Shown here: one piece after another, positions 31,067 to 42,000 of the stretch | Layout: every line of letters begins with the position of its first letter | How positions within the stretch are numbered: the first letter of the stretch is position 1 | Source of the DNA: Axinella damicornis | Lineage: Eukaryota > Porifera > Demospongiae > Axinellida > Axinellidae | Assembly: GCA_963931865.1 (NCBI GenBank) | Contig: OZ007509.1 | Span: 18,995,227 to 19,059,226 of the forward strand | Length of the DNA stretch: 64,000 bases | Reading direction: 5' to 3' | The notes under the pieces: generated by a model | What the model was told of the DNA's origin: nothing | Database searches by the model: none | What the model saw: only the letters and a program-made list of their open reading frames with translations | Made by a program: the position numbers and the translations under genes

Positions 31067-34000
31067 TTATTTGAGTACTGAGGAGAGTACGGGAAATGGG
31101 TTCTGTTTGCTGACTACAAGTTTCTGGTGCTGGTGGGAGATGTAGCCCCGGATATAGGCCTGCAGTCGGAGATGAACAGAGAGAATGTGAGAGCTGAGGC
31201 TATGCAATGGTGTGACTGTCACCGTGACACTGTCACCGTGACCAGTGCATACTTGTGTGAATGCATGCATGTGACATGTGTGCTGTGTTTTGATGGTCAG
31301 TATGTGCATGCGCAGGCATGGTTACTTTTGATTGTGCAGTAAAAGATTTCCATAATTGAGAGCCATTATTGCACTTGCATTAATGCAATAATTATTGGGA
31401 GCTTAAAAAAATTGTAATTCACAACTTTTAAACTAAATTGAAACCTGTCCTACAGTGTAACACTAATACCCACCACCTTCTATATGTGCACACCTTGAGC
31501 TCTTGGTGCACACCCACACACACCCACACACACACACCATGCACACACACACCCACACACACACACCATGCACACACACACACCCACACACACCTTATCG
31601 ATGAGGTTCGCAACAATACACTGGACTTCGTCGAGGTCCATCTCGGTTTCCCCCAAGGACTTTAGGGAGCCCTCAAAAGCATGCAGCGGGATCTGATGGG
31701 TCCCCAAGAGAAGATATCTGATGAAGAGAGGAGAGGAGATCAGAGAGTGGAGGCCATTCTGACATACCCTAATTTCAGTGGCCTTGAAACTGCTCCCAGA
31801 AGTAATTTCAGCCAGCCTACAGATACGTAACTCTTCACCACACCCACTAACAAACTTTCAAGCAAGTCTCACGGGCAACGTCAACCTGGCCTAGCTGCAA
31901 AATGGGCTGGAAATCTAGGCCTTACAAGGTGAGACGGCTGATTTCTATTTATGTGCAAAAGGACAGAAAATGGCCAGCCAGGGACTTTCTACAGCCCAGG
32001 CCAGACATGACTGTGCTTTTTGCACCATTCATGCAAACCAACCCACCTCATCACGAAGCTAAGTCCCTTGAATATCGTATGATGTCATGGGCAGCAAAGG
32101 GTAAATATTACAGTAAACATGGGCTTCAAATTACACTGTAAGGACATCCAAACAAAAACTCGAAGGTTGTGAGCGAAAACAAACCTTTGAGCATTGCCTA
32201 TGCCCTGCAAGAAAGTGTTCCCCCCTCCCCTCACTCTGCCCCGCCTGTCACACACACACAATATCATGTGCTGCTTACACTTTCTTGAAGAGATTTCTGT
32301 AGGCAATGATCTTCATCTTCTCGAGAATGAGATAGATCCGGTAGTGGATGAAAAACACCTGAGCAGAGAGGAGACAAACCCACTAGCCATCACATGCAAC
32401 GTACCAATCTGTAAACTTAATATTAAATATTTTTAGCAATTTAGCAATGGGAGAGCAATGAAGCATGTCATTGCCGGTCTCGTTCAAAGGCCTTGCTGTG
32501 TCAAACAGATTCCCAGACTTGAAAGCCAGAAATGGTGGCCTTCCTTTCCTCTACACAGAAGTCAATTCAGTGCACATTAAAGTAGCCTCATTCCCTGGCC
32601 ACACCCTGCTTTTTGTCATTCTTTGAGCCACCGAAAATGGTGCAGGCCTGGGAACAGGTGCACAGTGTGCGTTGAGACAACTAACCAAAGGCTCAGCACC
32701 CAGGCAATTCCATCCAAATGGAGGGACAACACTTATGGAAATCAACTCTCCCCACTCATCCAGTTTTAAGATTTCGAAGCGAGAACAAACCAGTAGGGGT
32801 TCTGACATTAAACTACTGCCAGAAGGTCCCAAGCTGGAATGTCAACTGATTTTTTTTTGTCTCTCTCTCCAAAATATATGCAAATCAGCTCAGCCTTGCT
32901 CCATACGGGTCCTCATGCTTCTTACCTCATTCTCTTCCAAAGCCTGGGAGAGGAGCCGCAGGTTCCCCTGGCTGTGAGGGCAGGAGAGAGGACATGGGCT
33001 GAGCTGATATGGTTTGTGAGTGAGCTGGTATGTACCTCATTCCCAGTCATACCAGAGCAGCCTGGGAATGAGCCTGTGGTTACAGCAAAACGACCTCCAG
33101 GCACTCAACAATGCATGTACTACATTCTAATTTCTGCACACTCAAAATCTACACATTAAATTCTCGCTATCAAATCCAGCCCTACAGTTATGCACTGTTT
33201 CCATGACAACATACATGTACCTGACTGCTCTGGCCACATTGGAGAACTGCAGTAAATTGTATTTCCTCAGCAGTTCAAGTTTGGGCAGTTGTCCCTGGAG
33301 ACACAGAAGGAATGCATGCAATCAGTTTACCAGCTACACTGGCTCGCTGAGGTATGTGCGTGGAAGGTGGGAGAGTTCTAGGAAGGTATGGGAATGAGGT
33401 TATGAAGATGTGGAATGAGATCAAGGAGTGTATTAAGGCAAGGAAGGAACGGAATGAAGCTAGAGATGATCTACATACCAGCAGCATCTTCACTGGGATG
33501 AGGTAGATCAGGATTAGCCTGCATAACAGATACACAATCGTACCACAGTACAATCATAGCTTAATCCTATAGATGCTAGATTCCTGACATGGAGTCGTGG
33601 GTTTCGTCCTTTGATGCAAGCTTGTGGTTCAGTAGAGCATGTGTGATGTTACAGGACATCTTGGTATGCAGTGATATCATTTCAGAATAGAATGTAATTA
33701 CACTTCCAGTGGTACGGTTATGAGTAGCTCTGCTTGCTTCAGCTACTGTAGTGGAATGCTGTGGCATGAGCAGTCGCTGCAAAAGTGTTTTCGCTTCATC
33801 ACCATCCCAACTACATGTATGCCCCCCACTGTTACCTCTTATTCTTCCGTGCAGTGAAGTGACATCTCCAAAAAGCAAAGTCCAAGTATTCAGCAGCTGC
33901 AGACGAGTGCATGTGCATTAGGGAGATAAACATATCATGTGCACGTGAAAAGGACTTCTACAACCTTCTTTTGGCGATCAAAGGATTTTGCTAATTGAAT

Positions 34001-37000
34001 GCTGGATGGTCAGGCCAGGAATGGTTGGCAAATCAAACTAGCATCCCTACCATCAAGGTCAGTGTTTTAGGGGTTACTTTTTATTGAGGGTCGTTGTAGT
34101 AATGAATTCAAATGCTCAAATCACATATTGCCACATGTGCTATACCAGGCAGAGCCTCGTTCCCAGGTTCCATACCTACTTCAAGTGACAATAGACTGGC
34201 TTGGGAACAAGGCTGCTAAGTCTCATGCCGTCTCATGCCTTACCTAACTTGAAGTCACTGTCAAACATCGCTTTCTTCCCTACAAAGTACCTGTGTGAAA
34301 ATAGAATGACAGAGTTCTTGTGAGGGGAGGGAAGGTTGGTGGTGGTGGTGGTAGTGGGGGGGGGGGGGGGGGGGGGGGGGATGAGCAGGCCTATAGTACA
34401 ACTGTTTGCAGGAACTGAGTGAGATTGTCACACTGTCCTACACATCAGCTTCTAAGAATGGGAAATCAAGAATGACAGCCATGACCAGGAGTGGATGAGC
34501 AGGCCTAATGTTAGCAGGACCTGAGTTAGATCATACATAGCCTCGTTCCCAGGCGCTCGGTACCGAGCGCCTGGGAACGAGGCTAGATCATACACTGTCC
34601 TTGCCTGTAGGTGACCAGCTGTGCAAGACTGAACCTGTCCTTGATGTCTGAGCTGTCGATCGCTCGAATGAGAGGCTTGCACAAGTGGAGCTTGTTAATC
34701 TGAGAGGGAAGAGGTGAAGGGAGGAAGGACATCGACTGTGGAGACAACTTCACATAATGGTCAATCATATACGTACACACACAGTTGCAGATTTTGTCTG
34801 TCCTGGAAGCAAGGGTCCAGTGCATACATACAAAGAGAAGATTGACGAGCTTTACATGACATATATCTGTCTGATCTGGGGCGGGATTCTTAGATTGCTC
34901 TGAGCCATAACAACTATAGTGTGTGAGGTGTATGCACATCAAAGGGATTACTGGGGTTTCTAGAGATTGCATTTGAACAGAATCTGACACACACTGACTC
35001 TGAAATAGATCTTGAAGAGTTGATTCACGAGTGTCAGTGTTCCCCATCGCTTTGAGTTCTCCAGTGATGTGCGGCTGGAGAGAGAAACCATAATCACTGG
35101 TAAGCGAAACTAAGGAAGTGAAATCCGAAATTGAAATGACAACACTGAGATCAAGAATGGAATCAGGGAACAGAGAAAATCAGAACTCACCTGTCACTGA
35201 CACACAACCTAAAACACGCCATAATTTGGTCAGCTGCCTTTTCTAGCATCTCTCCTGGCTTGGTCTGACCAACTGAAGCCCGCTGTGCTTCTGCCTGAGA
35301 GATGAGGGAAAGGAAGAGGAAGGGGGCCGGGATGGAAGTGAAGAAGAGGAGGAGGAGGGAGATGATGGAGGAGGAGGGAGAGGAGGAGGAGGAGGAGGAG
35401 GAGGAGGAGGAGGAGGAGGAGGATGAGGAGGAGGAGGAGGAGGAGGGAGGTGAGGGAGAGGGGGAGGGTGGTGAAGGAGAGGAGGAGGAGGAGGAGGAAG
35501 AGGGAGGTGAAGGAGAGGAGGAGGGAGAGGAGGAGGGAGGTGAGGGAGAGGAGGAGGGGGAGGTGAGGGAGAGGAGGAGGGGGAGGTGAGGGAGGGGGTG
35601 CAAGAGAAAAGGGAGGGGCAGGTCAAGGAGGGGAGGGGTCAGCTTCCCCCACAAGAGGTACCTTCAGCGCAAGGAGCCTAAGATCCAGGACCACTGTTTT
35701 CAAAACCGGCAATCCCCTGCAAAGGCAACAATGACACAATTCACCTCTGCAAGAATCCTGACACATTCTTACAGTCAATCACATAGGTATACCCATCCAC
35801 TGAGTAGCGCCCACATATGTACCCATGCACCCAGTGGCGCCCACCCACCCATGAACGCACACAACCACACAGTCACACACACAGTATCAACTCACACTTA
35901 CCAGTTCTCCTCTTTCTGAGACTGAAACACTTTCAGAAAAGATCTGAGACCGTCAAGTCCATAAGTATACATACATAGACTAGCTATTGTGTCCAAGGCA
36001 CACAAGATTGCATTAACAATGTAACTGCACTGCACTGTACGAGGATACTGCACCACCACTGCCTGGCAGGCATAGGCATCTCGTGTGTCACCACTGATGA
36101 CTGCAGCTGCACATCTGAGGTCAAGGGATAAAGGTTAGAGGTCACGTTGAAGGTCAAAGGTCATATCTGCACTCTACTATCAGAGTACAACACAACAAGA
36201 CAAACTTCTACACCCTCAAATATTACAAAATGGTCTATTCGAATGTGAAACGCTGACATAGTTAGTAGACCCCTGTCACTGGTTGGTACCTGATATGAGC
36301 AGCAAATATTTCATCGAAGGGGGGCTCCAGGTACGTCTGACACTGAGCCTCATAGTTCACCTGCACAGCAGAGGGGCTGAGTCAATTTGATCCCCTGCCA
36401 CAGTAAAATCATGTTACCACTAGGGCAGATCGGAAACTAGTACGTAATAATGAGTGTGCATGGTAATTATTGGAGACATATTATACTAGCTTACATTTAG
36501 TTGTGTGGGGTCCGGCTTGACAATCAGCCATGTCCCACACATTCACATTATTACCAATGAAGGGGGTGGGGCTGCAACACGTCTTGATTTATTAGCAGAC
36601 CAATGAAGAAGGTGGGGCTGCTCCATTTATAACTAGATCAATAAAGTGGGTGGGACTGCAAAATGGCTCCATATTGTACCAAGGGGGTGGGGCTGCAACA
36701 CCATCTCCTTTTACCATCAGGGGTGGGGCTGCAACACGGTTTCATATAGGACGAGACCAAGGAGGGGGTGGGGCTGCAACACGGTTTCATATAGGATGAG
36801 ACCAAGGAGGGGGTGGGGCTGCAACACATGTCTCCATATAGGAGCAGACCAAGGAAGGGGGTGGGGCTGCAACATGGCTTCATTTGGGGCAAGACCAAGG
36901 AGGGGGTGGGGCTGCAACATGGCTTCATATAGGACCAGACCAAGGAAGGGGGTGGGGCTGCAGCACATGACACTACAATATATCTCCAGACCAATGAAGG

Positions 37001-37984
37001 GGTGGGGCTGCAACACATGTCTCCATATATTAATACCTAGCAAAGGGCCTCCACTACAGGGAGTCAATTGGTAAAGAGTTTTGCAAAAACCATGAACTGC
37101 TACCACCCGTTACCACTTTCAATGCTTGCCAAACAAGGACCCCAGCCTCCTTCCCAGGCCTCCAACCCTGCAGGGTTTGGTGCTGCAGTACAAAACTGCA
37201 GAAACTGGCATGACGTCCTGGAAACAAGGAGTCCCGGGCATAGAGCTAAGCATAGTTGTATTCCATACCTGCAGTCTTGGGTTCTGGACATGGGGATGTC
37301 GGAAAGAGATATATTCCTGAATGGGGGAATAAGCCGGCCATTTCCATAAAACTCTACCGTAGATAATGGGTTACGTCTCCGCAGTTCATACAAGTACACG
37401 ACTGTAGCAGTGTACCCTCCTAATTGTAGATTCGCTGCTATCCTTACCGATAACACTTCTCCATCACATTCCTGGATAGCTCTGCTGACCTGCGTGCATA
37501 ATACACCGACAGACAATAATTATGCAGCTGTAATAATACATGGACAGACAAATTATATACCGCAGTACTTAGTATCATAGATCATCGAGAAAATGTGACG
37601 TGACTGCAGTCAGTCTAGATGGATGTTCGGCAAGGAAAGGAAACAGAGCCAAGGCAGAGGAAGTGCAGTCTCATGGTGTGAGTGGAGGAACACTGGTATA
37701 TTCCCTCTCTCTCCCTCTCACTCCACTCACATGAGAAATACAGCTGGCCCACAAGACTAGAGGAAGTATATACTGACCCCCTCAGGCATAATCATGCACA
37801 ATACATGGTCAGGGGTTCTTCAAAATTATACGTTGGGCAGGACTGTGCGGATCGAAATGTTGGATCTGACAGTCATAGGGTGATAGCACTAACACTGTGC
37901 GTGCAAGACCTGCAATCCCGCGCCAGCAGTCGGTTTCACAGGAGTTACCTGCTGCAGGTAGTGAGTCAGCGCACCGTAGGCCAT
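31067..37984 (-). CDS. PCID2: PCI domain-containing protein 2 (TREX-2 subunit), 18 exons, complete
   Basis: Exons (minus): 37984-37949, 37489-37448, 37316-37269, 36360-36290, 36114-36049, 35943-35902, 35716-35662, 35294-35191, 35073/4-34999, 34699-34605, 34290-34244, 33896-33836, 33518-33479, 33294-33221, 32971-32926, 32358-32279, 31717-31594, 31159-31067. All phases close, giving 399 residues, the length I recall for vertebrate PCID2. Orthology is clear from [36 protein letters not shown], the MFDSDF and [12 protein letters not shown] blocks and the C-terminal [21 protein letters not shown]2 (yeast Thp1) pairs with GANP and DSS1 in the TREX-2 complex at nuclear pores for mRNA export; its C-terminal half is the PCI winged helix. 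Intron 34604-34291 is GC-AG. An in-frame ATG at 38056 would add 24 residues; I prefer 37984 because it matches the family start. Confidence 0.93.
31505..31593. repeat. (CA)n/CACACCATG microsatellite at a PCID2 donor
   Basis: A CA-rich tract abuts exon 31717-31594; on the gene strand the donor GTGTGTG is the first unit of the microsatellite. Confidence 0.8.
34351..34380. repeat. Poly-G tract in a PCID2 intron
   Basis: About 25 consecutive G after GGTGGT repeats, in the GC-AG intron. Confidence 0.85.
34529..34594. mobile_element. Perfect 48-bp TAGCCTCG hairpin with 9-bp target duplication
   Basis: A perfect palindrome at 34538-34585 with 24-bp arms beginning TAGCCTCGTTCCCAGGCG and centred on GGTACC. 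It is flanked by GATCATACA at 34529-34537 and 34586-34594. It sits in the PCID2 intron only 20 bp from the end of exon 34699-34605. This is the cleanest copy of the family in the window. Confidence 0.8.
35330..35600. repeat. Purine (GGA/GAG) microsatellite in a PCID2 intron
   Basis: About 270 bp of GGA-rich sequence between exons 35716-35662 and 35294-35191. It gives false E-, S- and P-rich open frames on both strands. Confidence 0.85.
36550..37020. repeat. ~47-bp minisatellite in a PCID2 intron
   Basis: About ten copies of a unit containing GGGGTGGGGCTGCAACA followed by TTCATATAGGA-type sequence and GACCAAGGA, in the intron between exons 37316-37269 and 36360-36290. Repeat-derived frames of 120-140 residues on both strands are not genes. 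Confidence 0.85.
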
Positions 37985-38097
37985 CTCTCTATCGCGCGCT
38001 GCAGCAAGGTGGAGATCTTTATTTGGAATGCGTTCTCCCCAATTAGAGCCCATCATTGAAAGACTGGTGAACTACAGTGCAGTACAGGAGCGCGGCA
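37985..38097. promoter_or_regulatory. PCID2-SYNRG bidirectional promoter
   Basis: The PCID2 start (37984) and SYNRG start (38098) face away from each other across 113 bp, or 41 bp if PCID2 uses the upstream ATG at 38056. Transcripts must have extremely short leaders or overlap at their 5' ends. No TATA box is visible. Confidence 0.6.
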
Positions 38098-38230
38098 ATG
38101 AGTCAGCAGCCACGGTAAGGGTCTGTGTTGGGTAGGCATCAGCAAGCTGCTAATATAACAGTACAAACCAAGGCCGTACTGTATGGCGCCACTCATGCCA
38201 CTGAACGACTGAAGGCCACTCCACTGGAAC

Positions 38231-38263
<33 letters not shown>

Positions 38264-38980
38264 ACTAATGCTAGTCTCTCTGGCATCACCTCTTCCCCCC
38301 ACCTCCCAGTAATGCTAGTTTCCCTGGCATCACCTCTGCCCCCTTAATTCCCCCAGATACCCTAACCAGCAGCCAGGCGTGCCAGGCCCCTTCCAGCCCC
38401 AATGGGGCGGTGGAGCACCAGGTGGCGGGTTCAGTCTTCCACAACAACAGGTTCGTCACCTAATCTTCAAATTGTGTAGGCATTTATCTGAGCAAAGCAA
38501 ACCTATAAAGAAATGGGATGTCCTTCCCCTCTGCAGGGTGTGTGGGGCGGTCAGTGGCCGCAGCAACCTCCTCCCCCTCCTCACCAGCAGCAGGGTGGCT
38601 TCTATGCTCCCCAGTTACCGCACGGTAGAGTACCACACCAGCAGTTCCCCCCTACTCCGCAGTTTGTGCCTGCGTCCCAACCCCCCCTGGCACCTGCGCA
38701 GGCCTTTGCTCACCAGCAGCAGCTGCTCGCCATGCAGCAGCAGCAGAGACAGGTGTGTTGACTATGAGTTTAGCAATTAAAGGCTGGTACTTCCTGTTTG
38801 CATGCCATACATGGTCATTTAATTGGTTGTACCTTTGTTGAAGTTTCAACCAACTACTAGTGGTTGAACACAAGCAGCTTCGCTGCAGTTGAATCCTTGA
38901 TGAAATTCAACCACTTTGCAATCACCAAACACCAGCTGCTGTGGTTGATTGCAAGCAGCTTCGCTTGCTTTGTTCGCTTT

Positions 38981-39019
<39 letters not shown>

Positions 39020-42000
39020 ACCCCCGAAATGAAATCTCTTAATTGTTTGGTCCCCACCTCCAGATGGCATATATTCAGGAGCAGCAGCGACTGGCCAGAG
39101 AAGAGCAAAGGAAACGCGAGTTTGAAATCCAGAAACGCCGGCTCCAGCACATCAGTGTCGTAAATCCGGCAGCCGCCAATCCACTTGACGATCTCTTCGG
39201 CAAGAAGCTACCTTCAGCATCTGTCAGCCCAAGTCAGGGTACGATGCCAAGCGGAAGCTCAACACCGTCTTCGAACAGCTCCACCCCTCCCCTTCCTCCC
39301 TCCCTGCCTCCTGCAGTCACCCTCAGCTCTGAACCTCCACAGGGAGTGAGTGTTCCAACACCACATGTGGCGAGCCAGATGCAGACGGGAAGCGCTGAAA
39401 ATGATCTTCAGAAGCAGAAGAGGGAAAGCCAACATCCTATTCCTGATACAGGTATGGTCACATCATTTTGTTCATGTTGCTTGGCAACCATGTTATTAAA
39501 TACATACACACATCTGAAATGAGTATCCTAGTCCAACCTTAATTTACCCGTGCTCAGGTACTCTTACCAGGAGGACCTAGCCTTGTTCCCAGGCCATGTG
39601 GCCTGGGAACGAGGCTTCGGAGGACCATGCTCCATGTTGTCTCACATGCTGCCAATGTTGCAATGTATCATGCTCCTTTCATTGCCAAATTGCAACACAC
39701 ATTGCGATGTTCCCAGTTGTGTTACATAAATTAACGTCTCAATTCCCTAAGCCAAGCACTGAACATGCAGAACTCTTAACTCCATCTTGCTTCTCTTGTG
39801 CAGCGGAGACCTACAAGAAACTGATGACAGAGTCTCTGAGCAGCCTGAGTGGGCCTGCTCCTCCTCCCAGGAAGAAAATGGAGTTTAAGACCTCATCAGC
39901 CGCCCTCAAAACCCCTCCCCATGCCGACAAATCTTTCACACAATCCTCAAAGTCTCGAGCATGGTCCGCAAATACAGGTGACTTTACTGGCATCTTTGCA
40001 GTCCACGAACAGCCGCAGCATGCACAGCAGGAGGGTCAACAGGACGACAGTTTTGGAGAATTCCATTCCTCTGTTGACCCCAACTTTGGGGAATTCCATT
40101 CCTCTGACCGCAGTGCTACCAGCAGTTCATCAGAGCAGCATGTCTTCCAGGCTGCTCCCGTGTTCCAGCCGCAGCAGCCACTCGGGGTACACCCTCAATA
40201 TCAATCCAACTTGGGGCAAGGTGGCTTTGTCCCGGGACAAGCTGGTATGGTTCCCGGTCAAGTCCCACTACCTGGCCTCGGTACGGTCACCCCAACCAGC
40301 TCTTACGCTCATCCAATAGCAGCCACTAGCATTTCAGGGCCTGTCAGCAACACCGTCACTTGCAATGCACCAGATCACCTTCCGGCTGTTCAGTTTCCGG
40401 CTCACAGTGGCAGTTCAGCTTCAGATGCAACCCTGAACGTTGCTGTTCCAAATCTGCCTCCCTCCAACATCCCTGCGAAACTGGACTCCTCTCGCTTCCC
40501 GCCAGTTTACTCTGAAGTCTACAACCAGTGCTGCATGCCTGGTGATTCGTTTGTCCGTACGGACTTGCTCTTACCAATCCTCACCTCCAGCAAACTTCCA
40601 CAACACGTCCTTCGTGACCTCTGGACGGTTGCTAACAAATCCATTCCTGGGAAGTTGAACCAAACTGAGTTGTACGTGCTTCTTGGGCTGATTGGACTGG
40701 CACAGGTGAGATACATATACCATAGCTTGTTCCAATTCTCTTTCCATGTTTAGTCTATGAGGTCTATACAAATATGTACTGCTGACTAAAAAAATATGAG
40801 AAAGCAGAAAGAGTGTTTGTTAGCCTCGTTCTCAGGCCATTCCGAGTGTTCCCAGGCCATTCGAGAATGGCCTGGGAGTGACCGTCACTCCTGGGACTTG
40901 GCAGGTCTCTCTGTATCTGAGCATATACAATCACTACTTCGCCTCCAACAGACTGGTCACCCCTCTCCCTCGATGGACGCTCTCAAGTCTGCCCCGCAGC
41001 CTCCTGTCCCCACGTTCTCTTCCCTCCCTGAGGTCCCTTCCTCCACCTCACTGGGACCTCCCTCAGCCACTGGGGACCTGCAAGGTGAGATGCTTCTCCA
41101 GTATAGGTATACAAACTCATTCTAGTTGAATAGTTTACTGAAATTGCATACTCTCTCTCGCATAGGTGCTGGTGATTTTGGAGAGTTTCATGGCACAGTT
41201 GCACCCGCCACCTCATTGGCGCAACCCACACTACAGACGCAACCCACACTACCCCCTACGCAGATGCCACCCACACTCCCCTCCACACAGATGCCACCCA
41301 CACTCCCCCCCACACAGATGCCACCCACACTCCCCCCCACACAGACGCAACCCACACTACCCCCTACACAGATACAACCCACACTCCTTCCTGCACAGAC
41401 GCAACCCACACTCCCATCTGCACAGATGCTCCCCCCTACACTGATGCAACCCACACTCCTTCCTGCACAGACGCAACCCACACTCCCATCTGCACAGATG
41501 CTCCCCCCTACACTGACGCAACCCACACTCCCCCCCACACAGACACCTTCCCTGCAACTTGCACCATCTGTTCAGCCGACTGCTCCCCATCAACCCACCC
41601 CCAGCACGGTTCTACTACCAGTCAACCCGGAATTACAAGTTACCGATGCAGCTCCACTGGTGCCTGAGGCTGTGACCCAAGCTAGTGATAGATACAGTGC
41701 ATTTGAAGAATTGCGAGGAATTGGGTTGACATCAGTGGGACCCGAAACCATCCCAGTGGACTATGGAGTCACTACGAGTGCAGGTGCGACACAGCCACTC
41801 GGAGGAAAGTACACCGCATTTGATGAACTTCGTCAACTTAGCAACACACACACTAGTCAGGACCCAATCGTGCCTGGCCTGGAGACCCCGAGCTTGTTCT
41901 CTAGTGAAGACACTTTTGGTCCATTTATATCCATACCTCCTCCTCTCCCGAGTGTCACTACGATCCCTGAACCTCCTCCTCACCCTGCTATCCCTCAACC

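Noticed and set aside
35187..35654. Ser/Pro-rich 155-codon frame (minus) and Glu-rich frame (plus)
   Set aside because: Translation of a GGA microsatellite; only its minus-strand end (35294-35191) is a real PCID2 exon.
36638..37106. Cys-rich frames of 126-142 codons on both strands
   Set aside because: They consist of the 47-bp intronic minisatellite of PCID2.
38053..38289. 78-codon minus-strand Gly-rich frame
   Set aside because: Poly-C tract artefact across SYNRG exon 1 and intron 1.
40796..40951. Extension of SYNRG coding sequence upstream of exon 40952
   Set aside because: The frame through GLSVSEH cannot be joined in phase to exon 39804-40705, whereas the AACAG acceptor at 40951 can, and it restores the family sequence.
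41188..41538. 116-codon Gly/Cys-rich minus-strand frame
   Set aside because: Antisense shadow of the SYNRG coding repeat.
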